64,000 nt of DNA, from NCBI GenBank assembly GCA_965221445.1, contig CBDCSF010000013.1, positions 1,364,001 to 1,428,000 on the forward strand. Direction: 5' to 3'. Each line of letters opens with the position of its first letter. Within the stretch, counting starts at the first letter, position 1. This DNA comes from MPNP01 sp965221445 (GTDB taxonomy: Bacteria; Pseudomonadota; Alphaproteobacteria; Rhodobacterales; Rhodobacteraceae). Under the pieces are notes generated by a model. It worked only from the letters and a program-made list of their open reading frames with translations, had not been told where the DNA came from and searched no databases. This document shows positions 46,234 through 54,924 of this stretch, piece after piece. The translations under genes were made by a program, and so were the position numbers.

Positions 46234-47043
46234 TTAGTCTGCTTCAACAACCAGTCTGTTACCAAAGACATCACCGTCATCAATTATGCCAAACCGCTTC
46301 AATTCCTCCTCCGGTGGAGATTCACACGACCATTTTCGACTGGGGATCCATCCACATTGCCTTTTCAGATTAGCTGAATACTCAGCCCTCTTCAAGGCAG
46401 CAATTGATGGGTCAATAACAGGTACCCCCAAAGTTTCAGTCAAGGACCGGAAGAAACCAAGTTCAAGGGTGCAGCCGAGTATCAAGGCTTCAGCGTAATC
46501 TTCCTCTATAGCTTTCCTTCCAGCTTCAGTCAGTAATTTTTCTGTCCTTGCGTGATCAACCTGAAAATCATTCACTCCCAATTCAACATGGTAGAAACCA
46601 CTGAGCTGTTCGCCCCGGCCATTATCCCGTACGGTTTCAGTCATTTGATTAACCCATTTCCGGCGACCGACAATCACCCCAAATCTGTTGGCTAGACTGC
46701 AGGCAATCTCTACCGAAGACATGCATGGGGCAGTTACTATCATCTCCCCTGATACTTCTCTGGCATCATGAAGCGCCGTATCATAGAAACATCCTATGGC
46801 CAGAGCATCAAAACCTTCGAGTGCAGCTGCTCTTGTGGCTCTGATGATACCGGTTGTTACAATCGCTTCATAGGATCTGTATTCAATATGGGTAAAGCCA
46901 CCATCAGATTCCTTCAGGGATGTAATATGAACTTCTGTACCCGGAAGTTTGTATTCCCTGGCCATATCGGCAAAAACTGGATCATAGTCTGCAGTTCCTA
47001 CCGGATTCAGAAACATGAGTTTGAGAGGTTCTTTGCTAGCCAT
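46234..47043 (-). CDS. Asp/Glu/hydantoin racemase family protein (copy 2)
   Basis: 269 residues, collinear with copy 1 and nearly the same in many segments (EVHITSLK, GGFTHIEYRSYEAIVT, SGFYHVELGVNDFQ, GVPVIDPSIAALKRAEY). Catalytic cysteines are in AIGCFYDTALHDAREV and LILGCTLELGFF. It starts at an ATG behind a strong AAAGGAGAA site, unlike copy 1, so expression may differ. The residue after the second cysteine motif (LE instead of RE) is the clearest active-site-adjacent difference. Confidence 0.88.
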   Translation of the reverse strand: MASKEPLKLMFLNPVGTADYDPVFADMAREYKLPGTEVHITSLKESDGGFTHIEYRSYEAIVTTGIIRATRAAALEGFDALAIGCFYDTALHDAREVSGEMIVTAPCMSSVEIACSLANRFGVIVGRRKWVNQMTETVRDNGRGEQLSGFYHVELGVNDFQVDHARTEKLLTEAGRKAIEEDYAEALILGCTLELGFFRSLTETLGVPVIDPSIAALKRAEYSANLKRQCGWIPSRKWSCESPPEEELKRFGIIDDGDVFGNRLVVEAD

Positions 47044-47078
47044 AACTATTCTCCTTTGCTACTAACTAATATTCAAAA

Positions 47079-48743
47079 TTAATCCTCAAGACCAAAGACT
47101 TCCCTGGCCTGTTCAGGAGTAATTAATTCATTCTTGAGATCCTTACGGACCCGATCAGGATCTCTATCTCTGGGGTTTCCCAACCCACCGCCAGTACCTG
47201 TGTATACCCTGATGACGTCATCCTTCTTGGTTGTCAAACCCGAAATGGCAGCAAAGGTCTGTACCTCTCCTTCCCTTGGTATAAATTCAATGTAATTGGG
47301 CGAACCGTCATTTCCGCCATCAAGGCCCCAGGCAGGGAATTTGGAACGGGTATAACCAGCCGTTAAAAAGCCATTGTTGGCCCTGACCCGATAATCAAGG
47401 ATAATACCTCTTCCACCCATGTGCTTGCCTTCACCACCCGGACTTACATTCAAGGCCATCTGGTCAACAATGAGACCGTTTCTGGCCTCGTTGATCTCGG
47501 CGGGACAATTGTAGGTCTCCCCATGAAAACCACAGAACATGCCTGAGTTGCCATCACCGGACAGGCTTGCTCCCCAACCGCCGAGTTGTGGTTCAATTAC
47601 CGTGTATTGCCTTCCTGTATCAGGATGTATTCCACCAATAAAGGTTCCACAGACAGAAGAAAAATGGCCGGCTGCCAGCCTTTCGGGCATATGATTGGCC
47701 AAACACCTCCACATGACATCATAAACCCTTAACTCGATTTCGTAATAAAAGCCTAGGGGTGCAGGTTCCTTGGCATGGAACACCGTCCCTTCCCTGGTCA
47801 ACAGTTCAATGGGTCGAAATGATCCTCCATTGGCAGGCGAATAAGGATCTGTCAGTGATTTGAATATCATCTGGACAGCAACCATTACACCATCCCTGCT
47901 GGTATTGAGGGGGCCATCAAGTTGGTCAGGGTTATCACTGAGGTCAACTGTAAACTTGTCTTCGGCAATGGTTATTTTGACGTTGTAGAACTGGCCATTG
48001 TCCTGTTCTTCAGTCAACTCGAAAGTACCCTTGGGCAGTTTGGCCAATTCACGACGGGAAACCCTTTCACCATAATCCATAAAGGCTTCCACAGCCTTGG
48101 CAAAGGTTCGGGTACCATATTTATTGGCTATGGACATCAACCTTCTTTCACCAATCCGGACCGAAGCAATGGCAGCCCAAAGGTCACCCTCCAGAACATC
48201 CGGCATACGGGAGTTTACCTTTATGACCTCCATAACCGGGGCAATCGGTTTACCCCTTGATATTATCTTGACGGCCGGCAGTCTCAACCCCTCCTGAAAG
48301 ATGGTGGTCGCCTCACCAGTGAGAGATCCTGGTGCCATTCCACCAACATCTGAGTTATGGGCAATATTGGCACACCAGGCAATCAGTTCCCCTTCGGAGA
48401 ACACCGGCATGATGACTACAATATCATTGAGATGGGTTACGCCACCATAGTAAGGATCGTTGGTGGCAAATACATCTCCTGGCTCAACATCACCAGGCTG
48501 GTCAAACTTGTTGATAATCACCTTGACCGATTTATCCAGCACACCGACAAAAGCTGGAATACCGGCACCGGATCCAGCGATTTCCCCTTGAGGATCCATA
48601 ATACCGGTACCCATGTCAAGGACTTCATATATAATCGAACTCATGGCCGTTTTACGCATGGCTGCGAACATTTCGTCAGCCGCGGCCTGTAAAGAGTTCT
48701 GGATTATTTCAATCGTAATCGGATCGTTTTCATTCTCAGTCAT
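47079..48743 (-). CDS. hyuB: Hydantoinase B/5-oxoprolinase beta-type subunit (paralogue 2)
   Basis: 554 residues from the ATG at 48743, preceded by GGAGGGG (an upstream in-frame start at 48761 overlaps hyuA). Same family motifs as paralogue 1: AAADEMFAAMRKTAMSSIIYEV, GSGAGIPAFVG, TNDPYYGGVTHLND, PQLGGWGASLSGDG. Directly downstream of the only HyuA gene, so it is the likely primary partner. The C-terminus has an extra segment (LGNPRDRDPDRVRKDL...) typical of longer HyuB proteins and missing in paralogue 1. Confidence 0.92.
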   Translation of the reverse strand: MTENENDPITIEIIQNSLQAAADEMFAAMRKTAMSSIIYEVLDMGTGIMDPQGEIAGSGAGIPAFVGVLDKSVKVIINKFDQPGDVEPGDVFATNDPYYGGVTHLNDIVVIMPVFSEGELIAWCANIAHNSDVGGMAPGSLTGEATTIFQEGLRLPAVKIISRGKPIAPVMEVIKVNSRMPDVLEGDLWAAIASVRIGERRLMSIANKYGTRTFAKAVEAFMDYGERVSRRELAKLPKGTFELTEEQDNGQFYNVKITIAEDKFTVDLSDNPDQLDGPLNTSRDGVMVAVQMIFKSLTDPYSPANGGSFRPIELLTREGTVFHAKEPAPLGFYYEIELRVYDVMWRCLANHMPERLAAGHFSSVCGTFIGGIHPDTGRQYTVIEPQLGGWGASLSGDGNSGMFCGFHGETYNCPAEINEARNGLIVDQMALNVSPGGEGKHMGGRGIILDYRVRANNGFLTAGYTRSKFPAWGLDGGNDGSPNYIEFIPREGEVQTFAAISGLTTKKDDVIRVYTGTGGGLGNPRDRDPDRVRKDLKNELITPEQAREVFGLED

Positions 48744-48757
48744 GACAATCCCCTCCC

Positions 48758-50824
48758 TCAAATGTTGATAATGTAGTTACCATAGTCATCGACATGGGCC
48801 TTGTTCCCAGGATGCACAACGGTTGTTGTACCTTCTTCCTCGATGATGGCCGGGCCTTCAAAAGCCATACCGGCTTCCAGTTTTGACCCGTCATAGATGG
48901 TTGTTTCATGGATTCCTTCCAAAGCATAATCCACTGACCTGGTACCTTTTATTGCCGATGCAATTTCCTGTCCGGTAGCTTTCCTTACCGGTAGAGAAAG
49001 TTTCCCAACCTCGGCTACCGCTACAAGGTGGATTCCCACCATTTCGACTGGCGCATCCAGCCGATAGGTGTATTCCCGTTCATATACCTGCTTGAAGTTG
49101 TCAACAATCGCCGAGATTTTTTCCTTTGTTATTTCACCATCCAGTTCCACTTCTGTTGTATGTTCCTGGTTCTGATATCTGAACTTGGCAAATCTGGTAA
49201 AAGATATCTCATTGGGGTTGATATTTTCACTTGCAAATTGGTCCAGGGCGTTCTGTTCAGATTCCCTGAACGTTGTTTCAATTCGTTCTGCAGTTCCTTC
49301 ATTCAAATCAGTAAGGCAGGTAACAAAATAATCTCTTCGTAAATCGGACATGGTCATGCCCCAGGCTGAAAATACCGAGGAATTGGCAGGTATAACTATC
49401 TTGCTGACGCCCAATTCCTGAGCCAGGGATACAGCATGCATACCACCCCCACCTCCGAATGCAACAAGGGTAAAATCCCTGGGATCAAAGCCTCTGTTCA
49501 AGGAAACCAGTTTAAGAGCATTGACCATGTTGTTGTTGGCTATCCTTACAATCCCCCGGGCAGCTTCCTGGGGATCAACGCCCAGTTTCCTGCCGATGTC
49601 TCCGATGGTCTTTTCAACATTGATCATGTCTGCCTTGATCTCGCCACCACAGAAGTAATCCTTGTTGATCCTGCCCAAGAGCAGGTTGGCATCCGTGGTG
49701 GTAGCCTCCGCGCCACCCTTGCCATAACCTGCCGGCCCGGGTATGGCTCCAGCCGATTGGGGGCCGACATGCAACTTACCATAATCATCAACCCAGGCAA
49801 TGGATCCACCACCGTTTCCGATCTCAACGAGATCGACGACCGGAACCATGACAGGATAACCTGATGACTTCCGGCTTTTTTCAATCCAGTAGTCCGTAAC
49901 AATCTTGATGTTACCGTTTTCAATCAGAGAGCATTTGGCAGTTGTTCCCCCAATATCGAGAGCAAGAACATTGGGATCACCAATCAACTTGCCCAATTCG
50001 GCTGCTCCCCAGATTCCTGATGAGGGACCGGATTCAATCATGGTTATGGGGGTCTTGGAAATAGCTTCCAAGGTATCCACCCCACAGTTGGACTGCATGA
50101 CATAGGGACTTCCAACAAACCCATTGATCCTGAGTTTTTCATCCAGTCTTTTCAGATAACCCTCAGCAACAGGTTGAACATAAGCTGACAATACAGCAGT
50201 ATTTGTTCGTTCGTATTCCCGCCACTCCCTGGCTATACTGTGTGAGGATACTACCCGTACTTCCGGCCAAAGTTTTCTGACTTCGGCTTCAGTAGCCTGC
50301 TCATGGGCAGGATTGGCATAGGAGTGAAGATAACTGATGGCGATTGCTTCCACACCTTCTTCTTTAAACTTGTTCAAGATATCCTCAAGACCATCAAGTT
50401 TGAGGGGGCGCATTTCCTCTCCCTTGTAGGTCATTCGACCTGGAAGTTCCTGCCTCAGGTATCTTGGTACAAAGGGAGGTGGTTTTTCGTAGTGGAGATT
50501 AAAGAAGTCCGGTCGATTGCCCCGGGCAATCTCCAGAGTATCCCTGAATCCCTCGGTCGTAATCAATCCAACCTTAACTCCCTTTCTTTCTGTCAGGGCA
50601 TTGATGACAACCGTTGTGCCATGGGCCATGAAATTCACCCCTGAAAGATCAACCTCAGCCTTCTCGATGACATTGATCATGCCAGTTTCATAGTCTGGAG
50701 GTGTCGTTGCGGATTTTGCTGTTCTTACCCTTGATTGACCTGTTTCATTGTCGAATTCAAAACAGACCAGGTCAGTGAAGGTTCCACCGACATCTGTTGC
50801 TAAACGTATAGTTGAGTTAACCAT
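48758..50824 (-). CDS. hyuA: Hydantoinase A/5-oxoprolinase alpha-type subunit
   Basis: 688 residues from the ATG at 50824 (GGAAGTAAAG before it); a 33-codon upstream extension would lie inside the GAF gene. The N-terminal ATP-binding motif DVGGTFTDLV, FMAHGTTVVINALTER and the ASKHA-type domain with LALDIGGTTAKCSLI identify HyuA. It supplies ATP-dependent ring activation for HyuB. Overlaps the GAF gene by 8 bases and precedes hyuB by 14 bases. Only one A subunit serves two B paralogues here. Confidence 0.93.
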   Translation of the reverse strand: MVNSTIRLATDVGGTFTDLVCFEFDNETGQSRVRTAKSATTPPDYETGMINVIEKAEVDLSGVNFMAHGTTVVINALTERKGVKVGLITTEGFRDTLEIARGNRPDFFNLHYEKPPPFVPRYLRQELPGRMTYKGEEMRPLKLDGLEDILNKFKEEGVEAIAISYLHSYANPAHEQATEAEVRKLWPEVRVVSSHSIAREWREYERTNTAVLSAYVQPVAEGYLKRLDEKLRINGFVGSPYVMQSNCGVDTLEAISKTPITMIESGPSSGIWGAAELGKLIGDPNVLALDIGGTTAKCSLIENGNIKIVTDYWIEKSRKSSGYPVMVPVVDLVEIGNGGGSIAWVDDYGKLHVGPQSAGAIPGPAGYGKGGAEATTTDANLLLGRINKDYFCGGEIKADMINVEKTIGDIGRKLGVDPQEAARGIVRIANNNMVNALKLVSLNRGFDPRDFTLVAFGGGGGMHAVSLAQELGVSKIVIPANSSVFSAWGMTMSDLRRDYFVTCLTDLNEGTAERIETTFRESEQNALDQFASENINPNEISFTRFAKFRYQNQEHTTEVELDGEITKEKISAIVDNFKQVYEREYTYRLDAPVEMVGIHLVAVAEVGKLSLPVRKATGQEIASAIKGTRSVDYALEGIHETTIYDGSKLEAGMAFEGPAIIEEEGTTTVVHPGNKAHVDDYGNYIINI

Positions 50825-51314
50825 CTTTACTTCCATTTTTGACATACTCGTTGAATAGAAAACAAAAAGTTCCCGGGACCTTGAGCTCTTCGGCATATTT
50901 GATGCTATCAGGTGGGTAAGCACCTCGGGGCCCCAGAATGTTCAGTGTACCGTGGATTTCTCCTCCCATGATTATCGGGACATTGATTATGGCCTCACAG
51001 CCAAGGGATTTGATTATTTCGTGATCGGGAAATGTCTTAACCAGAGTTGGATAGTCATTGGCGACGAATAGTTGCTTGCGTCTGATGACAATATCAGCCC
51101 AATTGTTTTCGGGAATCGGTTTGGTTCCGGACAGTGGGTAAACCTCAGGTGAACTGGTATAGATTCTACGTGCTTCATCCCTGGCAAAATCAATTGTCAT
51201 AATCGAGAACAGTTTTACATCCAGGTTGACATGGGCAATTTTTTCCAATTCCCCGAACAGGTGGATAGGTTGGCAATTTTTGTTCTCTGCCAATCGAACC
51301 AATCCTTCCATCAT
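50817..51314 (-). CDS. GAF-domain protein
   Basis: 165 residues forming a single GAF domain: FSIMTIDFARDEARRIYTSSPEVYP, then SLGCEAIINVPIIMGGEIHGTLNILG. No output domain is attached, so it may sense a small molecule or act as a ligand-binding accessory. Similar GAF proteins occur next to hydantoinase/ABC importer genes, but the ligand is unknown. Start overlaps the ABC ATPase stop (ATGA) and its stop overlaps hyuA. Confidence 0.8.
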   Translation of the reverse strand: MMEGLVRLAENKNCQPIHLFGELEKIAHVNLDVKLFSIMTIDFARDEARRIYTSSPEVYPLSGTKPIPENNWADIVIRRKQLFVANDYPTLVKTFPDHEIIKSLGCEAIINVPIIMGGEIHGTLNILGPRGAYPPDSIKYAEELKVPGTFCFLFNEYVKNGSKDG

Positions 51315-52132
51315 TGCACATACCCCTCTTCCAACTCCTGCTTAAGGCTATTCCTCAAGTTGAGTTCGTCCTCGGTAATGACAGGGGATGCACTTATCAG
51401 TCGCCTTGTATAACTATGCTCAGGATTGTCGAAAATCTGTCTGGTCGGATTTAACTCGACCAATTGACCTTCTTTCATGACGGCTACCCGGTCAGCCATG
51501 TTACGGACAACGGCTAGATCATGAGTTATGAAAATATACGTTAGGTCCCTTTTTTCCCGCAACTCCTTCAATAAAATCAAGACACGAGCCTGCACCAGTA
51601 CGTCAAGAGCCGAAGTCGGTTCATCCAGTACGACCAGTTCCGGTTGACTGGCCAGTGCCCTGGCTATTGCCACTCTTTGACATTGTCCTCCCGATAAGGT
51701 TGAAGGTGCCCTTTTGGTATAACTGGCGGGCAGACCCACCTCAGCCAACAATTCTTCCACCTTCGCCATCCGCTCATTTTTGTAACCAATGCCATGGACG
51801 TTCAATGGAAGTTTGAGAGTTGAACCAATTCTTCGACTTGGATTGATGGAGGAGAACGGGTTTTGCTGGACAAGCTGGAGTGTCCTCCTCTGATTCTTGG
51901 TACGTTTTGAGGTAAAGGGCGTACCCTTAAATATGATTTCTCCAGAGGTTGGTGGATACACACCCAAAACCATGTTGGCTATAGTACTCTTGCCAGATCC
52001 GGATTCTCCAACGATGGCCAGACACTCACCCTTGTCAATGGCAACAGAAAAATCACGGACAGCATCCACCTGATAGGATTCCAGGTAAAAGGTCTTGGAC
52101 AGATTGTTTATTTCAAGTAAGGGTGCCGCCAT
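51311..52132 (-). CDS. Peptide/opine-type ABC transporter ATPase (DppF-like)
   Basis: 273 residues. Walker A GESGSGKST, signature LSGGQCQRVAIARAL, Walker B LVVLDEPTSALD, H-loop ITHD. NPFSSINPSRRIGSTL is the mark of the OppF/DppF ATPase of nickel/peptide-type importers. Works as a heterodimer with the next ATPase. Followed by the GAF gene with a 4-base overlap. Confidence 0.94.
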   Translation of the reverse strand: MAAPLLEINNLSKTFYLESYQVDAVRDFSVAIDKGECLAIVGESGSGKSTIANMVLGVYPPTSGEIIFKGTPFTSKRTKNQRRTLQLVQQNPFSSINPSRRIGSTLKLPLNVHGIGYKNERMAKVEELLAEVGLPASYTKRAPSTLSGGQCQRVAIARALASQPELVVLDEPTSALDVLVQARVLILLKELREKRDLTYIFITHDLAVVRNMADRVAVMKEGQLVELNPTRQIFDNPEHSYTRRLISASPVITEDELNLRNSLKQELEEGYVQ

Positions 52133-52144
52133 AAGTCCAATACC

Positions 52145-53008
52145 CTAATGTACTTCTCTGGGAGCAAGAAAGGCTGACGTATCGTTAATGACATCAGCAA
52201 TGGTATCCCCACTGGTTATTCTCGGGACAGCTGCCAGTAGCGCCTTTGTATAAGGATGTCGAGGATTGGCAAACACATCCTCCGTTTTTCCCTCTTCAAC
52301 AATTCGGCCCTGATAAATCACATACAACCGGTCGGAAAATTCCCTTACCACACCCAAATTATGTGATATAAGGAAGACCGAGGTATCCCTTGCCTCGACC
52401 ATTTCATGCATCAGTCTGAGGGTTTGGTCCTGAACAGTAACATCAAGGGCTGTTCCAGGTTCATCAGCTATCAGCAGAGTGGGTTCATTGATCAATCCCA
52501 TGGCTATCATCACCCTCTGATTCATGCCACCGGAAAGTTGAAAAGGGAAGGATTTCAACACCCGTTCCGGTTCTGTAATGTGTACATCACGCAATATTGT
52601 GATAGCCTCATTCCTGGCTTTATCAAGTGTAATTGAAGGTTGCTTTCTTCTCAGAACTTCACGAAACTGAGTTTCAATGCGATAAACAGGATTGAGGGCT
52701 GATACCGGGTCCTGAAATATCATGGACATTTTGGTGCCCCTTAACTGCTGTCTTTCCTTTTCAGTCAGCCAGGCCAAATCCCTACCTTCAAAATTGATCG
52801 TACCCGAAACACTGGTTTTATGCTGGGATTGAAGCAGGCCAAGCACCAACCTGGCAGTAACTGACTTGCCGGAACCAGATTCACCAACCAGGGCAACTTT
52901 TTCCTTTTGCCCTATAGTCAGGGAGATTTCATGCAGCACCTTGTTGGTTTCCATGATGCCATGGAAACTCAGGGACAAGTCGATGATTTCCAGGGTAAGA
53001 TTTTTCAT
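52145..53008 (-). CDS. Peptide/opine-type ABC transporter ATPase (DppD-like)
   Basis: 287 residues. Walker A GESGSGKSV, signature FPFQLSGGMNQRVMIAMGL, Walker B LLIADEPGTALD, then VFLISHNLGVV. DPVSALNPVYRIETQ marks the OppD/DppD type. GTALD has Gly where Thr is usual, a minor change. The start overlaps the permease stop by 4 bases. Confidence 0.94.
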   Translation of the reverse strand: MKNLTLEIIDLSLSFHGIMETNKVLHEISLTIGQKEKVALVGESGSGKSVTARLVLGLLQSQHKTSVSGTINFEGRDLAWLTEKERQQLRGTKMSMIFQDPVSALNPVYRIETQFREVLRRKQPSITLDKARNEAITILRDVHITEPERVLKSFPFQLSGGMNQRVMIAMGLINEPTLLIADEPGTALDVTVQDQTLRLMHEMVEARDTSVFLISHNLGVVREFSDRLYVIYQGRIVEEGKTEDVFANPRHPYTKALLAAVPRITSGDTIADVINDTSAFLAPREVH

Positions 53009-53838
53009 TGGTGGGTACCCAATACTTCCCGCATGGCATCACCAAGGAGATTAAATCCAAATACAGCCACCAGGATAGCCAAACCTGGGAATACAGTCAG
53101 CCACCAGGAATCAGGCAGGTATCTTGCTCCTTCGGCCACCATGGATCCAAGATCCGGGGTGGGTGGTTGAACACCAAGTCCCAAAAATGACAAGGAGGAC
53201 GCAATGAGAATGACAAAACCAAGATCCAGAGTCATTTTGGTCAGGATTGCTGGAAAACAATTGGGGAGAATTTCGACGAACATTATATGTAATTTCGAGG
53301 CTCCGATTACCTCGGCAGCCAATACATAGCCTTCCTCCTTTTCAGCCAGAGTTAGGTTATAGACAAGTCGTGAATACCATGGCCACCACATGACTGTAAC
53401 AGCCATCATGCCGTTGATCAAGGTGGGTTCAAGGACACCCATAATGGACATGGCCAGAACAAGTGGAGGGATAGACAGAAATACTTCCGTAGTTCTCATC
53501 AGGGTAAACCGAACCTTTTTACCAAGGTACCCTGCCATCAATCCTACTGTCACACCCAAAGGTACTGCAAGTAGGAGTACAACAATACCAAGGATCAAGG
53601 ATATTCTGTAGGCATATATAATCCTGGTAAAGAGATCCCTTCCGACCAGATCGGTTCCCATAATATTGGGCCACCCTGGAGGTTGATTGAAATTGCTAAA
53701 ATCAACAACTGTACCCCGATGGGTCGGAAAAGGAGTTATAAAATCAGCTAGGATGGCCGATAATATAACCAGACCAATGAGGATTACCCCAATAACGGAA
53801 AGGGGGTTCGAGAGTATTATTCTGACTGTTCTCTTCAA
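53005..53838 (-). CDS. ABC transporter permease (DppC-like)
   Basis: 277 residues, about six membrane helices. N-terminal FITPFPTHRGTVVDFSNFNQPP and LGTDxxGRD-like GTDLVGRDLFTRIIY are typical of DppC/OppC, and the EAA loop appears around AAEVIGASKLHIMFVEILPN. Overlaps the DppB-like gene by 4 bases. Confidence 0.94.
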   Translation of the reverse strand: MKRTVRIILSNPLSVIGVILIGLVILSAILADFITPFPTHRGTVVDFSNFNQPPGWPNIMGTDLVGRDLFTRIIYAYRISLILGIVVLLLAVPLGVTVGLMAGYLGKKVRFTLMRTTEVFLSIPPLVLAMSIMGVLEPTLINGMMAVTVMWWPWYSRLVYNLTLAEKEEGYVLAAEVIGASKLHIMFVEILPNCFPAILTKMTLDLGFVILIASSLSFLGLGVQPPTPDLGSMVAEGARYLPDSWWLTVFPGLAILVAVFGFNLLGDAMREVLGTHQ

Positions 53839-54860
53839 GTATTTCTCCTTGCATACCTGATCTTGGGGTTTAGAAGTGCGATCAATAAATCAACAACAAG
53901 ATTGGCAATCAAAAAGGCTGCGGATATAATCAGGACAGTTCCGATTATTGCATTCAAATCCTTTCTGAGAATGACGGCAACACCGTACCTCGAAAGACCA
54001 GGCCAGGCAAAAATTGCTTCCACGAGGAAGGCATTGCCAAGCATAGCGGCAAAATCGAGACCTATAATCGTCAAGGATGGTATCAGGGAAGGTTTGAAGG
54101 CATACTTTCTTGCCACCCGCCAACTTGGGAATCCATAGGAGTGGGCCATTTCTATATAGGGCCTGCGGTAGGTTTCGGTCATGTTTGCCCTAGTCAGTCT
54201 GGCAGCCTGACCAATGCCTGACAAGGCCAAAGCAAAAGCCGGTAAGAATATATGCCATAGAGCGTCCAGAAAGGCTTTGAAATTACCGACCAATAATGTA
54301 TCAACAAGGAGGAAGCCTGTTGTACGGGTTATTTCATAATCAGTGTCTATACGACCCGCAATGGGAAAAAGGGGCAGGAAAAAGGCAAACAAAAGCATAA
54401 GGATTACAGCCCAGACAAAACTGGGAGCAGATACCCCTAGGAGAGCTACAACTCGTATGAGATTATCGAGGAAGCGTCCTTCGTATTTCGCTGATATTAT
54501 ACCAAGTGGCAATCCAATGAGAACCATAAGAATGCCAGCAGCAAAGACGAGTTCCAAGGTTGCCGGTAGAAACTGGGCGATGTCTTTAACAACCGGTCTG
54601 TTGGTATAAAGAGAGGTTCCCAGATCCCCCTGCAATAAATCACTGGCAAAGTAGCCATACTGCTTCCAGATGGGATCATCAAGATGGAGCTCACCCCTGA
54701 GTTTGATGACCTGCTCGTCGGTTGCATTTGGGCCTAGTGCAATGCGTGCCGGATCACCAGGAATAACCCTGGCAATAAGGAATATAAGTACTGAAACACC
54801 AACAAGGACAAGGAGGGATATCCACACCCTCCTTATCAATAGATTCAGTACATTACCCAC
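53835..54860 (-). CDS. ABC transporter permease (DppB-like)
   Basis: 341 residues; GTG start at 54860. Typical DppB/OppB opening (LLIRRVWISLLVLVGVSVLIFLIARVIPGDPAR) and EAA loop YIEMAHSYGFPSWRVARKYAFKPSL. Membrane partner of the DppC-like permease. A 14-bp hairpin lies in the 64-bp gap between it and the upstream binding-protein gene. Confidence 0.94.
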   Translation of the reverse strand: MGNVLNLLIRRVWISLLVLVGVSVLIFLIARVIPGDPARIALGPNATDEQVIKLRGELHLDDPIWKQYGYFASDLLQGDLGTSLYTNRPVVKDIAQFLPATLELVFAAGILMVLIGLPLGIISAKYEGRFLDNLIRVVALLGVSAPSFVWAVILMLLFAFFLPLFPIAGRIDTDYEITRTTGFLLVDTLLVGNFKAFLDALWHIFLPAFALALSGIGQAARLTRANMTETYRRPYIEMAHSYGFPSWRVARKYAFKPSLIPSLTIIGLDFAAMLGNAFLVEAIFAWPGLSRYGVAVILRKDLNAIIGTVLIISAAFLIANLVVDLLIALLNPKIRYARRNT

Positions 54861-54881
54861 CTGTGGTTAAACGCAAATCAG

Positions 54882-54914
54882 GATAACCAGCCCTTAAGAA
54901 AAGGGCTGGTTATC
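54882..54914 (-). other. Intercistronic RNA hairpin after the binding-protein gene
   Basis: gataaccagccctt (54882-54895) pairs perfectly with aagggctggttatc (54901-54914) around a 5-nt loop. On the transcribed (minus) strand no U-run follows, so it is unlikely to be a classical terminator. A stable stem between a binding-protein gene and its permease genes is commonly linked to mRNA stabilisation and differential expression. Confidence 0.6.
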
Positions 54915-54924
54915 TCTTTTCGTA

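Noticed and set aside
54882..54914. Reading the hairpin as a rho-independent terminator of the binding-protein gene
   Set aside because: No T-run follows on the transcribed strand and the downstream permease genes belong to the same operon.
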